A DNA stretch of 13,994 bases from Bacillota bacterium (GTDB lineage Bacteria > Bacillota_I > Bacilli_A > RF39 > UBA660). The translations under genes were made by a program, and so were the position numbers. The notes beneath the pieces are model-generated. The model did not search any database. It was not told the DNA's origin and saw only the letters and a program-made list of their open reading frames with translations. Shown piece after piece: positions 1 through 6,491 of this stretch (position 1 is its first letter; each line of letters starts with the position of its first letter). The stretch is from positions 1-13,994 of the forward strand of contig JAEWBI010000039.1 of the NCBI GenBank assembly GCA_023391185.1, in the 5' to 3' direction.

Positions 1-576
1 AAAACAACTACTATTGGTAAACTTGCTTATAAGCTTAAAAAAGAAGGTAAGAAAGTTATGATGATAGCTGGTGATACCTTTAGAGCAGGAGCTGTGGAAC
101 AAATAGAGCAGTGGGGTAAAAGAGTTGGTTGTGAAGTAGTATATAAAGATACTATGGATGCTGCTAGTGTTATATTTGATGGTTTAACAAAAGCTAAAGA
201 AGAAAACTATGATGTTGTTCTAGTTGATACAGCAGGAAGACTTCAAAATAAAGAAGGTTTAATGAGAGAACTTGAAAAGATTAATAAAGTAATAGGTAAT
301 ATAATACCAAATGCTCCTCATGAAACTCTTTTAGTAATAGATGCTACTACTGGTCAAAATGGTATTAGTCAGGCTAAAAGTTTTAAGGAAATAACTAACA
401 TAACAGGAATAGTTTTATCAAAACTAGATGGTACTGCTAAAGGTGGTATTGTACTAGCTATAAAAGAAAGTGTTAATTTACCTGTTAAATTTGTTGGTAT
501 GGGTGAAAAATTAGACGATCTAAGAGTTTTTGATATAGAAAAATATATATATGGTTTATTTAAGGATTTAGGGTGA
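1..576 (+). CDS. ftsY: Signal recognition particle receptor FtsY, 5'-truncated by the window edge
   Basis: This is the C-terminal GTPase (G) domain of FtsY, the membrane-associated SRP receptor that docks ribosome-Ffh complexes at the Sec translocon through mutual GTPase activation. Reading frame 1 is open from base 1 and begins inside the P-loop (KTTTIGK, the end of GxxGxGKTTT). Then follow DTFRAGAVEQ (G2), DTAGR (G3), TTGQN, SKLDGTAKGG (the TKxD/G4 guanine-specificity element) and GMGEKLDDL (G5/closing loop), all typical of FtsY rather than Ffh because no M domain follows. The N-terminal acidic and N domains lie off the window. The stop overlaps the next gene by 4 nt (GTGA), so the two are translationally coupled. 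The ATG at 58 is internal, not the start. I am very sure of the family. Confidence 0.97.
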   Translation, partial: KTTTIGKLAYKLKKEGKKVMMIAGDTFRAGAVEQIEQWGKRVGCEVVYKDTMDAASVIFDGLTKAKEENYDVVLVDTAGRLQNKEGLMRELEKINKVIGNIIPNAPHETLLVIDATTGQNGISQAKSFKEITNITGIVLSKLDGTAKGGIVLAIKESVNLPVKFVGMGEKLDDLRVFDIEKYIYGLFKDLG

Positions 577-821
577 AATTAGTGAATAAAGAATCAGAAA
601 AGAATATATTTCTTTTGATGCAAACAGTTTTAGCTACAGCAGTATTTTCAATAGGACTTGGTTATATCTTTGAAAAAAGTTATTTTGTTTTATTAGTAAT
701 TGTTTTAGCTTTACTTGTTTTTTTAATGGCATATTCAAATTATCGCTTTTATAAAATTAAGGCAGTAACACCCGTATGCATAATATTTGGGATAATACTT
801 ATATTGGAGTTGTTTATATGA
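573..821 (+). CDS. Small three-helix membrane protein between ftsY and ylxM
   Basis: I do not recognise a family. The 82-residue product is almost all hydrophobic, with helices at about residues 11-33, 35-56 and 63-82, and a short charged N-terminus (KLVNKESEKN) likely on the inside. The GTG start at 573 overlaps the ftsY stop and has AAGGA at 562-566 about 6 nt upstream. A second in-frame GTG at 582 with AGGG at 570-573 is an alternative that would shorten the protein by three residues. Its own stop (819-821) overlaps the likely ylxM ATG at 818, so ftsY, this gene and ylxM form one coupled unit. The position suggests a link with membrane protein insertion or operon control, but nothing in the sequence shows a mechanism. 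Confidence 0.8.
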   Translation: MKLVNKESEKNIFLLMQTVLATAVFSIGLGYIFEKSYFVLLVIVLALLVFLMAYSNYRFYKIKAVTPVCIIFGIILILELFI

Positions 822-1117
822 TGGAAATGGATAAAGAAATATACTTAACAGGATTATATGACTACTATAGTGAATTATTGACAGATAAACAAAAATTATA
901 CTTCGAAGACTATTATTTTAATAATTTAAGTTTAGCTGAGATAGCAGAAAATCAAGAAACAAGTAGGAATGCAATCCATAAACAAATTAAAGATACTGAA
1001 AATAAATTATTAATGTATGAAGATAAATTAAAATTATGTCAAAAATATAATGAACTTAGAGAAGTAATTAAAGATTTAGATGATGATATTAAACAGCAAA
1101 TAGAAGAATTAATATAG
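818..1117 (+). CDS. ylxM: YlxM/p13-like DNA-binding protein (UPF0122), SRP-operon regulator
   Basis: This is a 99-residue member of the YlxM/p13 family, small sigma-region-4-like helix-turn-helix proteins normally encoded beside ftsY and ffh in Firmicutes and in some cases shown to interact with SRP components. The landmarks are the N-terminal YYSELLTDKQKLYFEDYY segment, the helix-turn-helix LSLAEIAENQETSRNAIHKQ, and a C-terminal coiled-coil tail ending DDDIKQQIEELI. I place the start at ATG 818 rather than the longer in-frame frame opening at 776: TGGAG lies at 805-809 with 8 nt spacing, the ATG overlaps the previous stop, and the extra residues do not resemble the family. An ATG at 821 is the next candidate. 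In most relatives ffh follows directly; here a HerA-like ATPase does. Confidence 0.93.
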   Translation: MMEMDKEIYLTGLYDYYSELLTDKQKLYFEDYYFNNLSLAEIAENQETSRNAIHKQIKDTENKLLMYEDKLKLCQKYNELREVIKDLDDDIKQQIEELI

Positions 1118-1131
1118 GGAGATGAATTTAG

Positions 1132-2889
1132 ATGTTTGGTAAAATAGTTTATTTAACTGATACTCTTGCGCATATTGAAATACCAGAAGGTACTCCAGTA
1201 GCAGAAAATTTAATGAATATGCATGTTATTTTTGACGATAATAATAAAAAAATTGTTGGAGAAGTAGCTGATATTGACACAAAAGTTGTAAAAGTTAGAT
1301 TCTTAGGTGAAGTAGTAAATGGTAAGTTTATAGGTGGTGTTATTAGAAAACCAACTTTGCAAGCAAAACTTAGAGTTATTTCAAAAGATGAATTAGGAAT
1401 AATTGTTGGTGAAGAAGGACCAGGTAGAATACAACTTGGAGTATCACCACTATATGATGATTGCCCAATAAGAATGGATATTAATGATTTCTTTAGTAAC
1501 CATATGGCAATCTTTGGTAATACTGGATCTGGTAAATCTTGTGGTGTAGCAAGATTACTTCAAAATATCTTTAATGATCCAAATTTTATGCCATTTAAAT
1601 CAAATTTTTTAATATTCGATGCTTATGGTGAATATCATAATGCCTTTAAGGATATTAATAAAATTAATCCTAATTATAATTTTAAATACTATACAACAGC
1701 TAAAACAGCATCAAAAGAAACATTACTTTCTATTCCATTATGGTTATTAAATAACGATGATTTTGCTTTATTATTACAAGCAGAAACACATTCACAATTA
1801 ACTATAATTGAAAGAATGCTTAAATTAGTTAATATATTTGTAAGTGATGATGATGTTTCAAGAAGATATTGTAATCATGTTATAGCTAAAGCTATGATGG
1901 CTATATTATTTACTAATCAAACATCAGCGAGTAAGAAAAATGATGTTTTCTCAGTACTTGCGACTTGTACAACACCTGAATTTAATCTTGAAACAGTTGT
2001 ACACGGAGTAGGGTATACTCGTAAATTTAGAGATTTATTTATTATTGATACAGCTGGACAATTTCCAGAAAGTAATTTAATGGTTGAATATATTTCGTCA
2101 TTTATGGATGAACAGTTAGATACTTATGAATCAAAAATAATTAAATATTTTACACTAGAAGATTTAGAGAGAGCTTTAGCATTCACTTTAATTAGTGAAG
2201 GACTTCTTAAAAATGAGAAAATGTATAATGAAGCAGTAACACTAAAAGTTAGACTTCATGCTTTAACAATTGGAGAAAATTCTATATATTTAAAATATCC
2301 ACAGTTTATTACTCTTGAAAACTATGTAGCTAGTTTAATATCTACAAATGGTCGTAAAGCTCAAATAATAAACTTTAACCTAGAAGATATAGATGATACA
2401 TTTGCTAAAACAGTAACTAAGATATATACAAGAATGTTATTTGATTTTACTAAGAGACTTAGTGTAAGAGCATCAATACCATTTCATATATTCTTAGAAG
2501 AATCACATCGTTATGTTCAAGCAGATGGTGATAAATTCTTACTTGGATATAATATATTTGAGCGTGTAGCTAAAGAAGGTCGTAAATATGGACTTATATT
2601 TAATTTAATATCTCAAAGACCAGTTGAAATATCTGATACAGTTATTTCACAGTGTAGTAATTTCTTGATATTTAAAATGAATCATCCAAGAGATCTAGAA
2701 TATATTGAAAAAATGCTTCCTAATATTAGTAAAGAAGTAGTTGAAAAACAAAAAACTTTACAACCAGGAACATGTGTAGCATTTGGTAAAGCATTTAAGA
2801 TTCCAATGATAGTTAAGATGGAAATGCCAAATCCTGAACCATATAGTAGCAACTGTGATGTATTTAATGTATGGCAAGTTAAGAGGTAA
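1132..2889 (+). CDS. HerA/DUF87-type hexameric ATPase (DNA-translocase-like)
   Basis: This 585-residue protein has the layout of the HerA/FtsK superfamily. An N-terminal beta-rich HAS-barrel-like region (about 1-115) is followed by a RecA-type ATPase with Walker A GNTGSGKS at residues 129-136. The segment FLIFDAYGEYHNAF follows shortly, and Walker B is HIFLEE (acidic pair E456-E457). Then come an arginine-rich KEGRKYGL stretch near 481-487 (possible arginine finger) and a polar SQRP motif shortly after, as in HerA. HerA proteins are ring-shaped DNA pumps that work with the nuclease NurA in archaea, or with various effectors in bacterial defence. No nuclease gene is adjacent. RBS AGGGAGA at 1116-1122 lies 9 nt before the ATG. 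The gene sits in the ftsY-ylxM operon where ffh would be expected. The ATPase family is well supported; the role is not known. Confidence 0.9.
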   Translation: MFGKIVYLTDTLAHIEIPEGTPVAENLMNMHVIFDDNNKKIVGEVADIDTKVVKVRFLGEVVNGKFIGGVIRKPTLQAKLRVISKDELGIIVGEEGPGRIQLGVSPLYDDCPIRMDINDFFSNHMAIFGNTGSGKSCGVARLLQNIFNDPNFMPFKSNFLIFDAYGEYHNAFKDINKINPNYNFKYYTTAKTASKETLLSIPLWLLNNDDFALLLQAETHSQLTIIERMLKLVNIFVSDDDVSRRYCNHVIAKAMMAILFTNQTSASKKNDVFSVLATCTTPEFNLETVVHGVGYTRKFRDLFIIDTAGQFPESNLMVEYISSFMDEQLDTYESKIIKYFTLEDLERALAFTLISEGLLKNEKMYNEAVTLKVRLHALTIGENSIYLKYPQFITLENYVASLISTNGRKAQIINFNLEDIDDTFAKTVTKIYTRMLFDFTKRLSVRASIPFHIFLEESHRYVQADGDKFLLGYNIFERVAKEGRKYGLIFNLISQRPVEISDTVISQCSNFLIFKMNHPRDLEYIEKMLPNISKEVVEKQKTLQPGTCVAFGKAFKIPMIVKMEMPNPEPYSSNCDVFNVWQVKR

Positions 2890-2894
2890 TTAAT

Positions 2895-3848
2895 ATGTTG
2901 CGTGGAAGAAAAATAATATATAAGAGAGAGATAAAAAAAGAACCTGTTAGAATAGAGAAAGTTGTGCCTGTTATAGCTTCCTCTTTAGCAGGGGCTAATG
3001 TTATTGAACCTGCTGTAATAAAGGTAAAAAAAGATACTAAAAACGGTGAAAAAGTAGTAACCGAAGTAGTTCAAGTTGCAGGTTCAAAAAAACCAGCTAC
3101 TTTCTTTTTAATAGTTATCCTATTTTTAGGCTTTTATGTCATATATGATCAGTTTATTAATGAAGATAAAATACCTTCATCTCCAATAAAAAATGATATA
3201 GAGATAACTAAAATAGATGATACAAAAGATTATATTTATTATGAACACGAAAAAGATATAGAGTTTCCTCTTGGTGTTAAATTAAAAGCAACTTATAAAG
3301 ATATAACAATTAATATTAATACTGACTCAATAAATAGTTTGAATTATAGACTTAATAAAGAGTATACTTCATATTTTGAAGCATATGAATTTGATAAGAA
3401 TGCTATGTATGAATGTGTAGATAGAACAGCTGAAAATCTAGAAACATCTGATATAGGTCTAATAACATATCGTGATTATAAAACAACTGAAACAAGTAAC
3501 TATATAACAATAATTGTAACAGATTATAGTATTACTTACTGTGGTAATGTTGAAAAGAAAATAATAACTTCATATGTAATAGATAAAAAAGAAGGTATAG
3601 TATTTAGTAAAAGTGGACTATTAAGTCTATATGATATAACAGAAGAAGACTTAATTAAAAAAGCTATATCAGGAAGAACAGATGGTAATTATGGTATTTT
3701 AAAACCTGATGAAATAGTAAAAGAAATACAAGATATAGGTGAAATAGAACTATATATTGATAGTAAAGAATGTCTAGGTATTTATTATACTGGTATAATG
3801 TATGAAACTACTGATGATAATCATAATGTTTCATTGATATGTAAATAA
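2895..3848 (+). CDS. Single-pass membrane protein with a large extracytoplasmic domain, unknown function
   Basis: This 317-residue protein starts 5 nt after the ATPase stop with AAGAGG at 2881-2886, so it is probably co-expressed. It has a basic cytoplasmic segment of about 67 residues, one transmembrane helix (about 69-86, FFLIVILFLGFYVIYDQF) and an outside domain of about 230 residues rich in beta-type sequence. No cleavable signal peptide is apparent. The C-terminal part (YVIDKKEGIVFSKSGLL, then a helix and GIYYTG) loosely recalls the DUF3298/RsiV-type ectodomain, but I would not assign it. Four cysteines lie in the outside domain, two of them near the C-terminus (KECLG and the final LICK), so disulfides are possible. 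A terminator follows at 3865. The coupling to a HerA-like ATPase is odd and unexplained. Confidence 0.8.
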   Translation: MLRGRKIIYKREIKKEPVRIEKVVPVIASSLAGANVIEPAVIKVKKDTKNGEKVVTEVVQVAGSKKPATFFLIVILFLGFYVIYDQFINEDKIPSSPIKNDIEITKIDDTKDYIYYEHEKDIEFPLGVKLKATYKDITININTDSINSLNYRLNKEYTSYFEAYEFDKNAMYECVDRTAENLETSDIGLITYRDYKTTETSNYITIIVTDYSITYCGNVEKKIITSYVIDKKEGIVFSKSGLLSLYDITEEDLIKKAISGRTDGNYGILKPDEIVKEIQDIGEIELYIDSKECLGIYYTGIMYETTDDNHNVSLICK

Positions 3849-3864
3849 TATTAATAATAAAAAT

Positions 3865-3893
3865 GAGTAAAACATAGTTTTATTCTTTTTTTT
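3865..3893 (+). terminator. Rho-independent terminator closing the ftsY-ylxM-ATPase operon
   Basis: A nine-base stem (GAGTAAAAC 3865-3873 with GTTTTATTC 3877-3885, one G-T pair) and a three-base loop are followed by eight T residues. It lies 17 nt after the stop of the last operon gene. Confidence 0.8.
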
Positions 3894-3914
3894 CTTTCTT
3901 TTAAAAAAATATTG

Positions 3915-3941
3915 TTGATATTTATTATTTTGTGATATAAT
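3915..3941 (+). promoter_or_regulatory. Sigma-A-type promoter of tRNA-Lys
   Basis: TATAAT at 3936-3941 is preceded by TGA (extended -10). A -35 candidate TTGATA lies at 3915-3920 (15 nt spacer) or TTGTTG at 3912-3917 (18 nt). The tRNA begins 21 nt downstream. Confidence 0.7.
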
Positions 3942-3961
3942 ATACACGTACCCGAAAAAAT

Positions 3962-4037
3962 GTCTTCGTAGCTCAGTTGGTAGAGCAACTGACTCTTAAT
4001 CAGTGGGTCCACGGTTCGAGCCCGTGCGAGGACACCA
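3962..4037 (+). tRNA. tRNA-Lys, anticodon CTT, CCA encoded
   Basis: All arms can be drawn. The acceptor GTCTTCG (3962-3968) pairs with CGAGGAC (4027-4033), with one G-T pair. The D stem GCTC pairs with GAGC. The anticodon stem ACTGA (3988-3992) pairs with TCAGT (4000-4004) and encloses the loop CTCTTAA, giving anticodon CTT at 3995-3997. The T stem CACGG/CCGTG encloses TTCGAGC. Discriminator A is at 4034 and CCA at 4035-4037. The 3' half is also the left copy of the direct repeat bounding the accessory island, so this gene is the integration target, left intact by the insertion. Confidence 0.98.
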
Positions 4038-4073
4038 TATTAGTAAATAAAGATTGTAGAAATACAATCTTTT
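4004..4073 (+). repeat. Left direct repeat / attachment-site copy in tRNA-Lys
   Basis: These 70 bases recur at 7457-7526 with two mismatches (4048 T/C, 4051 A/G); the first 44 are identical. The repeat covers the last base of the anticodon stem, the variable loop, the T arm, the acceptor 3' strand, CCA, the spacer and the terminator hairpin. Offset between copies is 3453 bp. This is the classic trace of a tyrosine-recombinase integration into a tRNA 3' end. Confidence 0.93.
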
Positions 4074-4078
4074 TCTTT
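4049..4078 (+). terminator. tRNA-Lys terminator
   Basis: A perfect 10-bp stem, AAAGATTGTA (4049-4058) with TACAATCTTT (4063-4072), and a GAAA loop are followed by a T-rich run. The same hairpin recurs at 7504-7526, and its exact reverse complement is at 8208-8231. Confidence 0.9.
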
Positions 4079-4086
4079 TTATAAAA

Positions 4087-4104
4087 AGCGGAATTTTAGC
4101 GGAA
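4087..4104 (+). repeat. Two 7-bp direct repeats beside the left attachment site
   Basis: AGCGGAA occurs at 4087-4093 and 4098-4104, 11 bp apart, so on the same helical face. Short direct repeats of this kind next to a core site are often integrase arm-binding sites. This role is inferred from location only. Confidence 0.4.
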
Positions 4105-4127
4105 TAAGTAATTATTTTAATTTAAAA

Positions 4128-4200
4128 TTGGTGGTAACTCAGTTAGTATAGGAATAGGTTCTTAATATACAGTTTTTGGATTCAAGCCATTAGCTATTCA
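4128..4200 (+). pseudogene. Decayed tRNA-Lys-like sequence
   Basis: From 4134 the sequence follows the intact tRNA-Lys base by base for 33 positions with about 25 identities. It keeps the D-arm CTCAGTT, a TTCTTAA anticodon loop (4159-4165, CTT retained), and GGATTCAAGCC (4178-4188) in place of the T-loop GGTTCGAGCC with one inserted base. The D stem and the acceptor stem no longer pair, so it should not be functional. It is probably a remnant of an earlier tRNA end or of an element-borne tRNA, and points to repeated insertion at this locus. Confidence 0.6.
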
Positions 4201-4270
4201 CAAAATATGAGGAGCTTGCTGCCAAATATAATTAATAACGATTATAAATATACTTAACTAATTCCTTATT

Positions 4271-4298
4271 TTGACAAATAAAGAAAAAAGTATATTAT
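4271..4298 (+). promoter_or_regulatory. Sigma-A-type promoter of the island operon
   Basis: Consensus TTGACA at 4271-4276, a 16-nt spacer and TATTAT at 4293-4298. It lies about 90 nt upstream of the sigma-factor start, leaving a leader of roughly 80 nt that contains the TGAAACT repeats. Confidence 0.65.
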
Positions 4299-4336
4299 AA
4301 ATAGTATTAATGAATTTAAAATTTAGAGTTTATAAT

Positions 4337-4354
4337 TGAAACTTTTTTGAAACT
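4337..4354 (+). promoter_or_regulatory. Tandem TGAAACT motif, possible ECF-sigma autoregulatory promoter
   Basis: TGAAACT occurs at 4337-4343 and 4348-4354, exactly 11 bp apart. ECF sigma factors commonly recognise -35 elements with an AAC core such as TGAAAC. The location directly before the sigma gene fits autoregulation. No clear -10 partner can be named. Confidence 0.35.
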
Positions 4355-4385
4355 ATAAGACACTTTAATATTGGAGATGATAAAT

Positions 4386-4943
4386 ATGTGTGATCAAGAA
4401 ACATTCATCTTTTTTAACGATATTTATGACGAAACAAGTAATGAAGTTTTAAAATACGTATCAATAAAATGTAATAAAATAGATGATATTCCAGATATTT
4501 TGCAAGATATATATCTAGAGGTTTATAATACGATTATTAGGAAAGGTAGAAACTATTTTAAAAATAGTAAATCTTTAATTTTTCATATTGCAAAAAGAAA
4601 ACTAGGGAAATACTATTTAATTAAAAAGAATAAGCAAAAATTTGTCTCATTATATTCAAGCAATAATGATGATCAAGAGTTTGAGCCTTTTGAGATTAAT
4701 TTGTGTGAACAACAAATATTTGATAGTGTCATGAATAAAGACACAATAGATAATATATGGAAAATTCTAAATAAAGAAGGACAAACAGTAACAAAAATAT
4801 TCTATCTTTATTATTATTTAGATTTAACGATAACTGAAATTTCTAAAGAATTAAAATTAAGTGAATCAAATGTAAAAAACAAAATATATCGTACACTGAA
4901 ACATATAAGAAGTGAACTGAAAGGAGATGATAATAATGGATAA
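4386..4943 (+). CDS. ECF-type RNA polymerase sigma factor
   Basis: The 185-residue product has two helical domains. A sigma-2-like region at about residues 4-70 includes VLKYVSIKCNK and DIPDILQDIYLEVYNTI, the latter in the place of the core-binding DxxQDxF helix. A sigma-4-like region at about 135-180 (FYLYYYLDLTITEISKELKL, then SESNVKNKIYRTLKHIRSEL) holds a helix-turn-helix. I place the start at ATG 4386 because GGAGA at 4373-4377 is 8 nt upstream; an in-frame TTG at 4371 has no ribosome binding site. The 3' end overlaps the start of the next gene by 8 nt, the usual arrangement of a sigma factor with its membrane anti-sigma. It would direct transcription from promoters released by an extracytoplasmic signal. 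Targets are unknown; its own operon is likely. Confidence 0.88.
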   Translation: MCDQETFIFFNDIYDETSNEVLKYVSIKCNKIDDIPDILQDIYLEVYNTIIRKGRNYFKNSKSLIFHIAKRKLGKYYLIKKNKQKFVSLYSSNNDDQEFEPFEINLCEQQIFDSVMNKDTIDNIWKILNKEGQTVTKIFYLYYYLDLTITEISKELKLSESNVKNKIYRTLKHIRSELKGDDNNG

Positions 4944-5748
4944 TAAAAAGAATTTTTCGAAAATATTTGAATCTAAAGAAATAACTAAAGAGGATATAAA
5001 GAATCTAGTAATGGAAAATATTAAAAATAATTATGAACAAAATAAGAAAATAGAAAAGGACAAACAAAAATCGTTAAAACTGTTTTATGGAATTTTAAGT
5101 TTATCAGTACTAATTATATCATTCGTATTTTTAAATTATTTTAACTCATATAATAACTTAAATAATAATAGTAATAATAATAGTAATAGTAATAATAGTA
5201 ATAATAGCAATGATAATAATTCACAATCAGAAATAATATATGAAATAACTAAAAGTGCTGATTATGTTGCTACTTCAATTGAGGACTTATATAAAAATGC
5301 TGATTTGGTTTTTATAGGAAGTAGAAACAGGGATAATAAAACGTTTGTAGGTATTAATGGATTAATAATAACTGAATCAAATTGTAATGTAAAAAAAATT
5401 ATTAAAGGAAATTATAATGATTTAACTATAAATATAAATTATTATGGTGGAACAATTAAATTAGACGAATATATGAATAGTTTTTCAGAAGAACAAATAC
5501 TAAAAAAAGGATTAAATGAATTTGATACTGAAACAAGAAAAACAAAATTCGTTGGATATTCACTTTCAAAAACTTCTGTTTTATTTCAAAATAATATATT
5601 TGAATACTTGATTTTTGTTAATTACGATCAGGAAAGAAATATGTATTTTGTAATGTCTGATGCCTATGGTGTACGAAAAATTAATGAAGTTGGAAAGGCT
5701 TATAATTTAGACAAAGAAATGTTTGAAACTATAAATTTTGACAATTAG
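4936..5748 (+). CDS. Membrane-bound anti-sigma-factor-like protein with duplicated ectodomain
   Basis: The 270-residue product has the layout of a transmembrane anti-sigma factor: about 48 charged helical residues in the cytoplasm, one membrane helix at about 49-69, a 20-residue Asn/Ser linker (76-95) and an outside domain of about 170 residues. The inner segment has no zinc-binding HxxxCxxC motif, so it is not a ZAS-type anti-sigma; the function rests on coupling to the sigma gene and topology. Its start is ATG 4936, with AAGGAG at 4921-4926 and 9 nt spacing; the ATG at 4927 directly abuts that site. The outside domain closely matches the protein at 6492-7139 (ADYVATSI, DLVFIG, DNKTFVG, LIITE, NYYGG, EYLIFVN, SDAYG all shared). 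I infer that it senses something outside the cell, possibly the adjacent protease. Confidence 0.75.
   Translation: MDNKKNFSKIFESKEITKEDIKNLVMENIKNNYEQNKKIEKDKQKSLKLFYGILSLSVLIISFVFLNYFNSYNNLNNNSNNNSNSNNSNNSNDNNSQSEIIYEITKSADYVATSIEDLYKNADLVFIGSRNRDNKTFVGINGLIITESNCNVKKIIKGNYNDLTININYYGGTIKLDEYMNSFSEEQILKKGLNEFDTETRKTKFVGYSLSKTSVLFQNNIFEYLIFVNYDQERNMYFVMSDAYGVRKINEVGKAYNLDKEMFETINFDN
5161..5220 (+). repeat. AAT/AGT trinucleotide repeat encoding an Asn/Ser linker
   Basis: Twenty consecutive triplets, almost all AAT or AGT (one AGC, one GAT), lie in frame and encode residues 76-95 of the anti-sigma-like protein between its membrane helix and its outside domain. Such tracts change length by strand slippage, in steps that keep the frame. 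Confidence 0.85.
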
Positions 5749-5789
5749 TTAACATAATGATATCATAAAGGTGATAATTGATATCTTCG

Positions 5790-5814
5790 TTGACAAGGAC
5801 TCCTTATTGTGTCA
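5790..5814. other. Inverted repeat in the leader of the protease gene
   Basis: TTGACA (5790-5795) and TGTCAA (5809-5814) form perfect arms, with AAGGA-C-TCCTT (5794-5804) nested inside. It sits in the 140-bp gap between the anti-sigma-like gene and the protease gene. It could be an operator or an mRNA structure; there is no T run for termination and no good -10 for the TTGACA. Confidence 0.3.
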
Positions 5815-5888
5815 ATCTTCAATTTGTAGTTGATTTTGAGTTATCAATGGAATTTGGAGGTGGAATAAAGTATTATAAGGAGGAAATA

Positions 5889-6476
5889 ATGAAATTTAAA
5901 ACCGTACTTTTTACAGCTATATCTTTTTTTGCAATTGGAATTGCACAAGTAAACGCAGCTGTTGAACCACCACTATTAGGCGGCAATTTAATTTGGAATA
6001 TTGAAAGTATATATTATTACGTCGACCCATCAGCAGAAAAATATGCTTCTAATATTTCACAATCAGCCTATAATTGGTGTTATACTGGATATGGCTTTAA
6101 TAGGTTATATCCTAATGCAAGAACATACTATATTACAGACAGTGCAATGGATATATACTCTTATAATTACCCAGACGGTCGTAATGGTGTTACATATTTT
6201 ATCGCTAGAACTAATGTTTGGACTGGCGATCCATACTATGTAGATCCAGCCTCACAAAACTGGTTATTTAATGAAATATATTTGAATGACTATAATTTAT
6301 TATCTAAATCAAATAATCAAAGACAAGCAACAATAACACATGAAATGGGACATGTATTTGGATTAGATGAAAATAATGGAAACCAGTATAGCATAATGTG
6401 TCAGGAAAGCGCTGGTCGTCAAGTTTATACTGTACAACAAGTAGATAATAATGCATTTAATAGAAAACATCCGTAA
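5889..6476 (+). CDS. Secreted matrixin-like zinc metalloprotease
   Basis: The 195-residue pre-protein has a Sec signal peptide (MKFKT, hydrophobic core to residue 19, VNA-AV cleavage after residue 23) and a compact metzincin-like domain. The zinc motif is HEMGHVFGLDE, with H151, catalytic E152, H155 and G158. A Met-turn YSIMCQ (M170) follows 9 residues later, as in matrixins. The third zinc ligand of the HExxHxxGxxH/D pattern falls on E161, with D160 beside it, instead of His or Asp, which is unusual. There is no propeptide with a cysteine switch, so activity must be controlled otherwise. The start is ATG 5889, with AAGGAGG at 5877-5883; an in-frame TTG at 5778 would bury the signal peptide behind 37 residues. 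It lies between two genes sharing an ectodomain, which suggests a regulator, inhibitor or substrate relation. Confidence 0.87.
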   Translation: MKFKTVLFTAISFFAIGIAQVNAAVEPPLLGGNLIWNIESIYYYVDPSAEKYASNISQSAYNWCYTGYGFNRLYPNARTYYITDSAMDIYSYNYPDGRNGVTYFIARTNVWTGDPYYVDPASQNWLFNEIYLNDYNLLSKSNNQRQATITHEMGHVFGLDENNGNQYSIMCQESAGRQVYTVQQVDNNAFNRKHP

Positions 6477-6491
6477 TTTAAGGAGGATTTT

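Noticed and set aside
776..817. Longer start for YlxM at 776
   Set aside because: It overlaps the preceding membrane protein gene, has no ribosome binding site, and adds residues unlike the family; TGGAG fits ATG 818.
2895..3848. Assigning the membrane protein as an RsiV/DUF3298 anti-sigma
   Set aside because: There is only a loose resemblance in one segment, no adjacent sigma gene, and the cytoplasmic part does not look like an anti-sigma domain.
5161..5220. CRISPR-like repeat array
   Set aside because: It is an uninterrupted trinucleotide tract inside a coding frame, without spacers. No CRISPR array or cas gene is seen elsewhere in the window.
5778..5888. N-terminal extension of the protease from TTG 5778
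   Set aside because: It would place 37 residues before a clear Sec signal peptide; AAGGAGG directly precedes ATG 5889.
6001..6243. 80-codon plus-strand frame inside the protease gene
   Set aside because: It lies in another frame of a gene with a clear signal peptide and zinc motif, has no ribosome binding site, and its translation is low-complexity.
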